Shown: one piece after another, positions 1-7,710 of the stretch
Layout: each line of letters starts with the position of its first letter
Numbering within the stretch: the stretch's first letter is position 1
Origin: Euperipatoides rowelli
Taxonomy: Eukaryota > Onychophora > Udeonychophora > Euonychophora > Peripatopsidae
DNA length: 10,513 nucleotides
Reading direction: 5' to 3' (one strand)
Assembly (NCBI GenBank): GCA_003024985.2
Contig: PXIH01S0037755.1
Notes under the pieces: model-generated
Seen by the model: the letters and a program-made list of their open reading frames with translations, nothing else
The model's database searches: none
Told to the model about the DNA's origin: nothing
Made by a program: the position numbers and the translations under genes

Positions 1-23
1 TAGTAGTAGTAGTAGTAATAGTA
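1..23. repeat. (TAG)n / (TAA)n-like microsatellite
   Basis: Six tandem TAG units open the window and grade into TAA/TAT-rich sequence. A related degenerate CAT/ATC trinucleotide tract lies at about 291-309 (catcattatcatcatcat). These are simple repeats with no coding meaning. Confidence 0.85.
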
Positions 24-520
24 ATATTAATAAGTACCATAAACTTACCAACAGTGATCTTTGCAAACTTTGGTAAAATTTGAATAATTTGCATAAAAGA
101 AGGCAGGAAACCACACAACTGAAAAGTTAATAGTTATTAACTTCATCCATCATTATTCTGTAAGATCATGTTACTATTTTAAATTTATGCCCTAACATTT
201 ATTTACGTAATTATACAATTCACTTGACTCCACTGATACAGTATATTAGGAGTTCTAAAATCCTTAACTTGAATCAAAATTAATTTCCTTCATCATTATC
301 ATCATCATAATTGGGTACGTTTACTCGTGCAGAAGTTTGTGCTTATGAAATGCCGAAGATTTCTATCTTGAGCTATGATTTAGAATTATGATAGCAATAT
401 TTTTTTAAGATTGAAAGACAAGTGAGGTGATTATGTTATGTATTTAAATTTATTACAAACAGAATGTTTTCCAGTCATGTAAATATAAAATATTATGTTT
501 TCAAAAAAAATTATAGTTAC
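1..520. other. Downstream intron of the SLC28-like gene, AT-rich
   Basis: This is sequence past the 3' splice donor (520) of the 521-679 exon, read on the minus strand. Apart from simple repeats it holds nothing I can assign. An open minus-strand frame continues from the exon to about 431, but this is read-through beyond a good GTAACT donor. No further exon with acceptor and donor is seen here. Confidence 0.6.
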
Positions 521-679
521 CAACAGCTTTCCAATGAATATTTCTTTAATTAAATCTCTATAAGATTTCCGATGACTGTAAATAATTTCCCCAGCCAAAA
601 GTTGTGCTATTGTGAACGAATCTTCCCATCTTACACCCATTAAGAGAGCTACTGGCCAAAACAACCATGCTATTAGCCA
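521..679 (-). CDS. SLC28/CNT-family nucleoside transporter, next exon, with altered signature motif
   Basis: This 159-nt internal exon (53 codons, phase 0 at both ends) follows the exon at 10310-10478. On the minus strand the acceptor is a T-rich tract ending TTTGTCTTTGTAG (681-680 is AG). The donor is GTAACTATAA from 520. The translation starts WLIAWLFWPVALLMGVRWED. It aligns with the CNT segment (L)-I-C-S-Y-x-x-x-P-V-A-F-L-M-G-V-x-W-E-D, a transmembrane helix followed by a loop. After SFTIAQLL comes AGEIIYSHRKSYRDL, exactly where the family has (G/A)-x-K-x3-N-E-F-V-A-(Y/M/F) followed by x-D-L. Only the first A and last Y of the signature fit: K is E, and N-E-F-V-A is S-H-R-K-S. In human CNTs the signature glutamate contributes to nucleoside and cation handling, so transport is doubtful or changed. 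An open frame with good splice sites argues against simple pseudogene decay. The ORF reads past the donor into intron until about 431. Confidence 0.87.
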
Positions 680-788
680 CTACAAAGACAAAAAATTAAA
701 GTTTTTTTTTTTTTTTTTTACCAGAGAATACCTACTAATGTCCCAATAAGTGAACATTAAAATAATATTTTCAATACCTTATTAATCT

Positions 789-1309
789 GAACCATGCAAA
801 ACATTCTGCCTGGCTTCCCCATTTAAATAGATGGTTGAATACACCATACATACCAAATAGGAAGCAATAATTCAAAATTAATATAAAATATATAAATAGC
901 CTTACATAAGTTTTAACCAACAAATGCATAGCAATTCAATATTTTTATATTATTGTACCACCTGACTAGTTAGTTTCATACTAGGCTGTAATCATCAGAG
1001 GTGGAGTCCTTTAGCAAAGGAAGAGTAGCTCACATTTTTTTTAAACTATAAGTGTAGTGTTTTCCACTGTTTAAAATGTTTTGAACGCAGCAAATCATTC
1101 TGCCTAGCTTCCCATTTAAATAAATAGGAAGCCAGGTAGAATGTTTTGCTGGGCTCCACCTCTGATGATTTCAGCCTAGTATGAAACTAACCAATCAGGT
1201 GGTACAATAATATAAAAATATTGAATTGCCATGAATATTGAGATTAAAACTTATGTATGACTATTTATATATTTTTTATATTAATTTTGAATTATTTCTT
1301 CCTATTTTG
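789..1309. repeat. Nested fold-back (long inverted repeat), probable non-autonomous DNA element
   Basis: Arm 1 (about 854-1008) and arm 2 (about 1152-1309) are reverse complements over about 155 nt at roughly 90% identity by eye. Shared landmarks are aggaag...ataattcaaaattaatata, gcaattcaatatttttatat, ttgtaccacctga and gtttcatactaggctg. The 140-nt spacer contains a second perfect-core hairpin (1088-1112 with 1127-1151). Direct copies of the hairpin-arm module lie left of arm 1 (797-818). No transposase frame is present. The structure resembles a fold-back or MITE-like element, but I recognise no named family. Transcribed as part of the intron, it would form a long hairpin 0.2-0.6 kb upstream of the exon acceptor at 681. 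Confidence 0.85.
1088..1151. repeat. 25-bp inner hairpin of the fold-back
   Basis: The left arm 1088-1112 (cagcaaatcattctgcctag + cttcc) and right arm 1127-1151 are inverted with 3 mismatches in 25. The loop is the AT-only 14 nt at 1113-1126. It sits at the end of the spacer, immediately inside arm 2. Confidence 0.85.
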
Positions 1310-2200
1310 AATGTACAGTGAATTCCATTTTATTAATCCCTAAATTCTAATAAAATGATGTTGATTATTGGTATCAGAAATCGATAAATAATAATAGGTG
1401 ACATCCTGCTTAGTAATACTGTGATGGTGAATAATTGAGCTAACTAATTTTATTGATAGCTCATCCATTTACCATTATTTCTCTCTACCTATTGTATTAA
1501 TATGACATGATTTTAAAGGTGATGAGGGAGGGGGAGTAGAATCAAATAATAATAAAACCACTTATTAATATAATCTCATTTTTTTATCTTAATTTTTAAA
1601 TACTAAAAGGTCTTAGTTAATTTATAATTAAAAGGATGAATCACTTACTACTTTTACTGTATTTATATAAGGATATTGCATAAAAGAGGAATTTTCTCCC
1701 GTGAAGCACAAGCAACTGGTGATCATCTTAGCTTAAAAAAATATATTTACTAGACTTCCATCTAGTGAGTTTTTAGAAAATGTTACCAGAAAGATTAACT
1801 GAGCAGATTTTCAAAGTTTTACTGTATAAAGGACTGGTTTATACAAACTGAAGAAAAAGAAGTAGTGTTCATCAAATCACCTAATTTAGTGTGAATAGGC
1901 TTTTTTTTTGTTGGTGTATACTTTAAAAAGAATTAAATTTCTAGCTTTATAATGCCTACTGCAGCAAGTATTTAATGGAACTCTCCATGGAGGGCCTTAA
2001 ACATAATGTTTATGTTGAAAAATTGTCATTAGGAGAACCTGAGAAATTAAGTAAGGTGCTTTTCTTTTAGGGTTAGTAGTCCCATTTTATGGTTAAAACA
2101 AACACTATTATTTTATCAGCCATTGGCCAAAATAAATTGTTTAATATTGAACTAATTGGCATTTTAAGAAAACTTGTTAAAATGGGATTGATAAACAATG
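1310..2200. other. AT-rich intronic stretch without recognised features
   Basis: No ORF of meaningful length, splice-bounded exon, repeat array or RNA gene is visible. There are A/T homopolymers, a short GA/G-rich run at about 1522-1538 (gatgagggagggggagtag) and a T9 tract near 1903. The 2000-2200 part could belong to the 5' end of the LINE remnant that follows, but no motif shows this. Confidence 0.5.
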
Positions 2201-2531
2201 GGAAACATTCTACCAACTAAACCATCCTATTCGTTATTACTATATTCAATTTACCTCAGAATTAGGTTTAAAATTTATGAATGGATCATCTCAAATTGAG
2301 AATAAAAAGTTACATGTTGTGCCACTAGATGAGGATGACTAGATGTGGATGAGAGAAATAGAATAGTGATTGGAAAAATATTGGTTAATATTTTGCGAGA
2401 GATTTTGACAAATATTTTAAAGTTGATTCAATAATTCATGGCAAGTTGTGTCTACCAAATATTTCTGCATTGTGCTGGCCGTAAATCATTCATTCATTTT
2501 AAATGTAATAAGGACCAAACTTTCTTGGATA

Positions 2532-2562
2532 TCTCATACTTTGTAATTTTAAAAGTATGAGA
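2532..2562. repeat. 11-bp perfect hairpin
   Basis: tctcatacttt (2532-2542) and aaagtatgaga (2552-2562) are exact reverse complements around a 9-nt loop. The hairpin lies just upstream of the ORF1 knuckle remnant. AT-rich hairpins of this size are common by chance in such DNA. No terminator role is expected in an animal intron. Confidence 0.7.
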
Positions 2563-2580
2563 ATTTATCTACATATTTTG

Positions 2581-2688
2581 GATAGACCTCATATCACTTT
2601 TAGGTGTGAGAAAATGGATTATGGTATCAAATTGCTCATTTAGATTTGTCCTCAATGCAGCGCAAACAAAATTCCTAATTATTAATGC
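2581..2688 (+). pseudogene. LINE ORF1 remnant A: degenerate tandem CCHC zinc knuckles
   Basis: From 2581 one frame reads DRPHITFRCEKMDYG, then ICPQCSANKIPNY with two stops. L1/Tx1-type ORF1 proteins have a short 'RP-h-I-x-C' lead and two CX2CX4HX4C knuckles that bind element RNA. Here the first knuckle keeps its second Cys (2605-2607) but shows T, Y and L at the other ligand positions. The second keeps C-x2-C (2647-2658) and the last Cys (2686-2688), with I in place of His and a TAA inside. Spacing is close to the better-preserved block at 4635-4730. The function is dead. The call rests on motif spacing only. Confidence 0.5.
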
Positions 2689-2805
2689 AGGCTAACAATC
2701 TAAAACCACAACAGGCTCTTATGAATGAATGGGATTCTTAAGATCTTTGAAAAAGGGTGTGTAAAAAAATAATTATCTAATAAATGGACCTCTGAAAAGG
2801 AAGGT

Positions 2806-3132
2806 TTGAATTCTAATGAAGAACCCAACAGAGCATTCAATAATATATTAGAGCAAGAAAAACAGGATATTTTGCCTCAGCAGGAGTTTATGATGTTGAC
2901 TACTCTAGACACTTCAAGTCAAAATGTGAGCGAACAATTTTGCAAAGAGGAATCTAATCAATCTGGTGTGATAAAGAATGAGCTTACCCAGGTACAAGAA
3001 GAAAATTCACTAGGGGCCATATCAATGGAGGTGTCTCATCAAATAGGATTGCAATCCCCTAAAGAGGCAAATAATAATAAAGTGGGAAATGAAACAGGTT
3101 TGGAAAATAGAAAAGCTATTAAAAAAAACTAA
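2806..3132 (+). pseudogene. LINE ORF1 remnant A: acidic, polar C-terminal tail (108 codons open)
   Basis: This is an uninterrupted 108-codon frame rich in E, N, Q and S (for example NSNEEPNRAFNNILEQEKQD at its start), with no membrane segment or catalytic motif. It begins 118 nt after the knuckle remnant and ends before the endonuclease remnant, where the low-complexity tail of an L1/Tx1-type ORF1 would lie. A second open stretch in another frame (3227-3391) adds SLDLEPTHHPSNKRKRK, a basic patch typical of such tails. The ATG at 2806 is not convincing as a true start. It most likely lies inside a larger broken ORF. I know of no independent function for it. An orphan intronic ORF is the alternative. 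Confidence 0.5.
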
Positions 3133-3226
3133 ATTCAGTGGATAAAGCCCATAATCTTGCTTTGTATACTTAAATAAAGTTTAAATGGTGCTGGAAAGCA
3201 GTCAATTTATTCACAAGATATGTTAA

Positions 3227-3394
3227 CAAAGTTTAGATCTAGAGCCCACTCACCACCCAAGCAATAAGAGAAAAAGGAAGATTGAAACAAATAAAAGAAT
3301 GGGAGATAATGGAGAATACAAATATGTTGACTTCTCACCAAATACTCAAGAATTAATAATGTTAATAAAAGGGATATTGGCTCTTTTTAGATAG
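3227..3394 (+). pseudogene. LINE ORF1 remnant A: basic C-terminal segment
   Basis: This is an open stretch of 55 codons ended by TAG at 3392-3394. It contains a KRKRK cluster after THHPSN and then a polar segment (GDNGEYKYVDFSPNTQ). Its frame differs from that of the 2806-3132 block, so one or more frameshifts separate them. It sits directly before the endonuclease remnant, as expected for the end of ORF1. The link to ORF1 is inference from position and composition. Confidence 0.42.
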
Positions 3395-3399
3395 CAATA

Positions 3400-3990
3400 A
3401 AAAGTGGAATATATATATTATTTTCTATCAGAAGACCACATTATCCACAAGTGCTAAATCTAACTGGGATAACTAGGCTCCTAAATATACTGTCTTCTCA
3501 GTGAAGCATCAAAAGTCTGTGCAGGAGTAGTCTACATTATAGGTTTCATCATTCAGTGTAAAATGTTGAAAATTCTGCATTCACACTTGACAGTTAATTC
3601 TTAATGAGCTAGTGTGGACTTTTCCATTTGTGTTAATAATGAACACAATGCCCATAATATTAAACAAAATATTGATATTTGGTTAACAATTTATAAATTC
3701 TTGAATATCATTATAGTATCAGAGTAATAATATTATAATTGGAGATGACTTTAATATTAATTTTCATGAATCCAAATGGGCGGAGCTCTGTTGTGTGGAA
3801 TTCATGATGGTGGATGTAGGGTTAATGATGAAGAATCATTCGTTGCCAATGCATTATTCATTGAAAATATCTAATAGATTGAACCATTTTTTTTTTATTT
3901 CCTATCACAATGTTGTATTTAGTCAAACCAATTAAAATATCAGATCATGCAGCAATCATCCTTCATATGAGAAATGATCTCAAATGTAAA
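3400..3990 (+). pseudogene. LINE ORF2 remnant: AP-type endonuclease (EEP) domain
   Basis: Several signatures of the L1-type apurinic-like endonuclease occur in order and spacing, though spread over frames. AGVVYIIGF at 3521-3547 corresponds to the GVAIL strand. IIIGDDFNIN at about 3732-3761 corresponds to the catalytic GDFN motif, with one extra D. SNRLNHFFFIS at 3870-3902 corresponds to the S-R-L-D-Y-F-(F/L)-I-S element, with D now N. IKISDHAAIILHM at 3931-3969 holds the catalytic Ser-Asp-His. This domain nicks target DNA to prime reverse transcription. Several stops and at least two frameshifts mean no protein is made. The order AGVV, GDFN, RLD, SDH makes a chance match unlikely. Confidence 0.72.
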
Positions 3991-4379
3991 GAGAGAAATA
4001 GTATATATAGCATTAATCAATCAATTATACTCCCATTAATTACATTCACAGTGAATGTTTACAATTGTATATACATCAGAGATGCCTAAAAATGATGACT
4101 ATAGGTCTATAAAAAATTATGTGCACACATTCAGAGATGTCAAAATGGCATTTTACTTTACTAAATGATATTCAAAATGATCACAAATTTAGCCCTTAGA
4201 GCCTAAATATTATAGATAAGAGCCCGAAAAAGTACTTATGCTATATAATGAATCAAATATAAATATAATGCAAGTGAAATAGTTAAAATATTAATAGAAT
4301 TAATTAGAGTGGATGACATCAAAAGCATCTATTACACCCAGAAACTTAAAATATATAAGGATTTGACTTTGCAACCCCA

Positions 4380-4850
4380 GAAATTAAAATGATGATTCAC
4401 TGGCTTCCGGTCTTGGAAGACTTTACTGGCTTTAAAAATAAGTTAGGAAAACATGTTTATATCAATAATTTAAAAAATGAAAAGCCTTATGCTGATGGCA
4501 ATTCTTTACTTTTGTATTAACATAATTCAAGTTTCTGCTATGCCACTGAGGGGCAAAACCAAAGATGAGCTCCCACATATCTTGAGTAATTAAAAAACAA
4601 AGTTTTAATTACAATTAAAGGCAGAGCACTAATGTGACTTAATTGTTCTAAAATTGATCATAAGTCAGATAACTGCTGTAAAGAATACTGTTCTAAATGT
4701 AAACAATTTTTTTATTGGGGAGTATACTGTCTACCTATCAGAGAAAATCAAAAGCTATTTTCGCCATTTAAAAATGATTTGGCTAATGATGCTTATTATT
4801 TTGAAAAACAGACCGATTTGACTCCAATTTCTGATATAGAAAAAAAATAA
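4380..4850 (+). pseudogene. LINE ORF1-type block B with tandem zinc knuckles
   Basis: One frame runs from about 4399 with four stop codons and ends at TAA 4848-4850. It reads ITIKGRALM, TGA (4635-4637), then LNCSKIDHKSDNC and CSKCKQFFYWGVYC. Aligning to CX2CX4HX4C, the first knuckle has its first Cys position occupied by TGA (one step from TGT/TGC). Its other ligands are intact: Cys 4644-4646, His 4659-4661, Cys 4674-4676. The second (4689-4730) has all three Cys but Tyr (TAT) where His (CAT) is expected. The frame is open from 4638 to 4847. This is the nucleic-acid-binding part of an L1/Tx1-type ORF1 (a gag-like protein). It lies between the endonuclease and RT remnants, an unexpected order. 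Confidence 0.7.
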
Positions 4851-4854
4851 TACA

Positions 4855-5100
4855 ATGAATAAAGGAAAAGTGGATACTTCGGAAAGCAAATACAATAAGA
4901 AACACGAAAATATCAGATGTGGTGATAGATTAAAAGTAGAGGGTTCTCAATCAAATCAATTCGCAAATGTTGATATGAGAAGTGAGCAGGGTGAGTCTTT
5001 ATTGGAAGATGAAAGATTTGAGACTAAAATGGATTACCAAGAACAACATTTTATTTTGGTCAAAAGGGCGAAAAGAATAGGGCTTCACAAAGAATTATAG
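4855..5100 (+). pseudogene. LINE ORF1-type block B: polar C-terminal tail (81 codons open)
   Basis: An 81-codon open frame starts with ATG 5 nt after the stop of the zinc-knuckle frame, in a different phase. It is rich in K, E, S, N and Q (KVDTSESKYNKKHENIRCGD near the start) and ends with a basic KRAKRIG segment, like the tail of an ORF1 protein. No catalytic motif or membrane helix is visible. Most likely it is the frameshifted continuation of the preceding knuckle block and not an independent small gene. The ATG is then incidental. Confidence 0.5.
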
Positions 5101-5439
5101 AGAAGGTAGGGCCTAAATATAAAAATTAATACACAAATAATTTAATATAATTTAAAAAACCCAAAATAGCGACAGGAACAATTGCTACAAAAGGCATCTA
5201 GTGTTAATTCTAGAGGTAAACTCAAAAAGTTAAACTTAAACCATTTAAAAATAAATAAAATATTTATTGGCTTTTTCCTATAAAATTCTTATTATTTACA
5301 AATTTAAATTAACATTTGAGAGGGTTACAGTACATGAACCCATGTATTGTACATGTTCTTTACAATTTTATTTGAATGCTTGGGATAATCCATTCAACCA
5401 GGCTCAAAGGCCCAAGTTATTCAAGGAGTTTTAATCCTC

Positions 5440-5720
5440 CAGAAATTAAAATTAATTGTCGAGTGTCTTAGGTTCAGTTCTATATTCAAACCTGTTTGCT
5501 TTGTGCATTGATCCTGTTTTTTTTTTTTCAAAATAATAATGGATTTAAATTGTGGTAGCTCCCTTCCCTTTTACAGAAAAAAGATTGTTGTCTTGGTATA
5601 TCCAGAGACAGTATTGTTTTTTTTTTTTTGTTTTTTAATGATAAAAAATTTATTCCAAAAGTTCTATGAAGTTTTAATAAATTCAGAGATCTTACAGGCT
5701 TATATTTTAACATAAAGATT
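5440..5720 (+). pseudogene. LINE ORF2 remnant: reverse-transcriptase palm with destroyed active site
   Basis: INCRV (5451-5465), then after a 2-nt slip GSVLYSNLFALCIDPV (5471-5518), matches the LINE RT motif R-G-V-R-Q-G-C-P-L-S-P-L-L-F-A-L-x-I-(D/E)-P-L. About 80 nt on, GISRDSIVFF (5595-5624) occupies the place of the (F/Y)-A-D-D active-site block, with only the first Asp kept. It is followed at the normal distance by FNKFRDLTGLYFNI (5673-5714), matching the 'f-x-x-F-s-x-l-S-G-l-k-i-N' motif. RT copies element RNA into DNA at the nick. Frames change between blocks, probably at the poly-T tracts near 5520 and 5620, and a TGA at 5667-5669 interrupts the last block. The conserved order makes this assignment firm, and the protein is dead. 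Confidence 0.8.
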
Positions 5721-6299
5721 TTTTTCTCTTCTTTTTTTTACCCTTTGAGTATATCCTCATTAAAATAATATAATGACTTAATGACCTAAACTTATTAGGC
5801 ATCCCTGCACCATTTTATGGGAGAAACAGTGTAAGATTAATTCATCTTGACTTTTTTGAATTTTTAATCCATGTACGGTATATAGTCTTTATTTGGCGGA
5901 CAATTTTCATTATAACAAACACGTTTTGATTTTAAATTCTTATAAATTAAATATTTTTCCACATTTCATCTTAACTAAGGAGTTTTTTAATAGGGTCACT
6001 GTTATATTAATTAACTTTTATATGACATTAAACTAATTCCTATTATCAAGTATATAGCCTCTCTCTCCCTACAAATGAAGGTGGGCCTAATTTTCACAAA
6101 CGTATTTGGATGTAAAATATTTTAAAACACAACTCTTTAATGTCGTTTTTAAAATATACTGAAGCTGGTAATTTTTAAGATTTGTGTTCCTCGTTCTGAT
6201 ATGTCTCCTTCAATTATTAAAAATCTTGTTAAACTAAATTTGCTTTAAAAATTTAATGCCTAATTCAAATTGTTTGGCCCTTCAGTATTAATATTTTTA

Positions 6300-6790
6300 T
6301 GGAAATTAGTGATGACTTAAATTGTTTATTATATACCAAGTTGTTTTATAAATCTTACTTTATTGTTTAAAAAAAATGTAGTCATCTACAGTCAAATAAC
6401 TCAGTATCAGGATATTATCAAATTTAATATTTATTCAGATGTTTATACTATACAGTCTTTACCAGAGCTTTGTTAGTGGACAAATTCAAATGGAAAATTG
6501 ACATTGTTCTTATTTTATTGTGATATGGATGAGACGTTGAATCCATTTTATTTGAACATAAGTTTAGAGAAACTTTGGTAAAGAAACATCAATTTTTTAT
6601 GTTTCCCCTAAAATATTGAGGAATTTATTTTCTTCTATGAAGGTTTTTTTGTCGTTTAAGTTTTCTTATGTCATTTTGTATTTTGATTTGTTTTTTGTAA
6701 AATTATATATCTTTATATTTACCAGGGTATTAAATTGATTCCTCTGTATTATTGTATTTTGAATTAGAGTTAATCATTTATTTATACATT
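6300..6790 (+). pseudogene. LINE ORF2 remnant: C-terminal domain
   Basis: Pieces of the L1-clade ORF2 C-terminus are seen in order. YQI-stop-YLFRCLYYTVFTRALL at 6413-6475 resembles 'y-q-I-q-Y-k-x-l-h-R-x-Y-y-T-p-x-r-L'. CDMDETLNPFYLN...LEKLW at 6519-6578 resembles the terminal 'C-x(3)-E-T-L-x-H-l-F-x-x-C-x(n)-W' element, with His now Pro and the last Cys lost. YFDLFFVKLYIF and TRVLN at 6679-6735 resemble the closing helix 'l-l-l-a-K-x-x-I-y-k-x-R'. The frames differ and stops intervene. It fixes the plus-strand orientation and a 3' end shortly after about 6790. A T8 tract and A-rich DNA follow but no clear poly-A tail. Confidence 0.65.
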
Positions 6791-6839
6791 TTTTTTTAAA
6801 AATTAAATTGCTCTCAAAAGGGGGAAGAAATGTATTTTT

Positions 6840-7700
6840 TTTTTTTTGTCAATCATAATGAATAATTAAGGAATAATTGAAAAGCCTGATAATAATTGAA
6901 ACAATGCTTATTAATAATTGTTAACACAGGTTACTTGATGTTACCAAGGGAAGCGTACTTGGAAAAACCCGAGGTGAGCTGTTAAAGCTAGGGGAAAAAA
7001 AACATTCCATAACTACCCTTGTGGGGCGTGAACCTGTGCCCCTCAGCATATGCCTTCCGTTCATCAACTAGAAGATCATCAATCTAATTAAGTTTTATTA
7101 CATGATTGTAATTTTTATCATTTATAATTGTTTGTTAAATAAAGCATGTTAGAAGGAAGAAGAACCCCACCCCACCCCCTCCACAAAAATATAAAGACTT
7201 CACCTTTAAAATAAATTTATATCACAGAGGGACCCAAATTATTTAGAAATTTATCACCCTTTCTACGATTAAACATATACACTTACTTCTAAAACATTTG
7301 CATGAGATTTATAAATTAGGATCTTCAAAATATTATAACAACATGTGCTTTGTCTGCCATCCTTATTGAACTTCTTTACAAATTATTCATTCCTCATTAG
7401 GAAAAGGTAGAGTTTGTGATGAGGTGCATTTTACAGCTTTACTGTAATTACTAAGAAAAGTAGAAATTATGGTTTGAATTGCATGTTTGCCTTTGAAAAT
7501 ATTCTATATTTTGTGGGGAACAGTGTCTAAGAAACCTTTCAAGAACTTTTGGCCCACAAAGAACCAGATAATAGAAAATGTTTAAGAGCAATGCATTATT
7601 TTGTTAGGGGGGAATGAGGTTTTGTTTTATGTATCTTAATTTTTCTCATATTTAATCACCACATTTAATTAATAAAACAAAGAGCATTTTTTTATTTTTT
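6840..7700. other. AT-rich intronic stretch, little content
   Basis: No exon, ORF or transposon protein remnant is recognised. It contains T12 at about 6835-6847, a C-rich run at 7165-7182 (G-rich on the sense strand of the host gene) and, at 7023-7070, a weak minus-strand similarity to Pol III A and B boxes. T-rich tracts at about 7688-7710 end the stretch. Confidence 0.5.
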
Positions 7701-7710
7701 TTTATTTTAT

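Larger units (their letters stand above)
2200..6830 (+). mobile_element. Decayed L1/Tx1-like non-LTR retrotransposon zone (one rearranged or two related copies)
   Basis: Remnants of LINE proteins occur in sequence along the plus strand: ORF1 zinc knuckles and tail (2596-3394), an endonuclease (3400-3990), a second ORF1-type block with knuckles (4380-5100), an RT palm (5450-5711), and an ORF2 C-terminus with an ETL-type Cys motif and a terminal helix (6300-6790). All are broken by stops and frameshifts. The EN-to-C-terminus span (about 3.4 kb) is close to that of an L1-clade ORF2. The extra ORF1 block between EN and RT suggests rearrangement or two copies. The ends are not defined: no target duplication or clean poly-A tail could be recognised. 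Boundaries are therefore approximate. Confidence 0.75.

Noticed and set aside
431-520. Extension of the minus-strand frame past the 521-679 exon
   Set aside because: A good donor GTAACT starts at 520, and the translation beyond it turns into F/I/Y/K-rich AT translation with no CNT similarity.
2806-3132. Stand-alone small gene with its own start
   Set aside because: No splice, promoter or codon evidence. Composition and position between knuckle and endonuclease remnants fit an ORF1 tail better.
4635-4637. Selenocysteine codon in the zinc knuckle
   Set aside because: The surrounding LINE sequence has ordinary TAA stops and frameshifts, and no SECIS-like element was seen. A point mutation of a Cys codon is simpler.
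5528-5713. 61-codon minus-strand frame
   Set aside because: It lies opposite the reverse-transcriptase remnant, is driven by T-rich tracts and has no recognisable motif, so it is a shadow frame.
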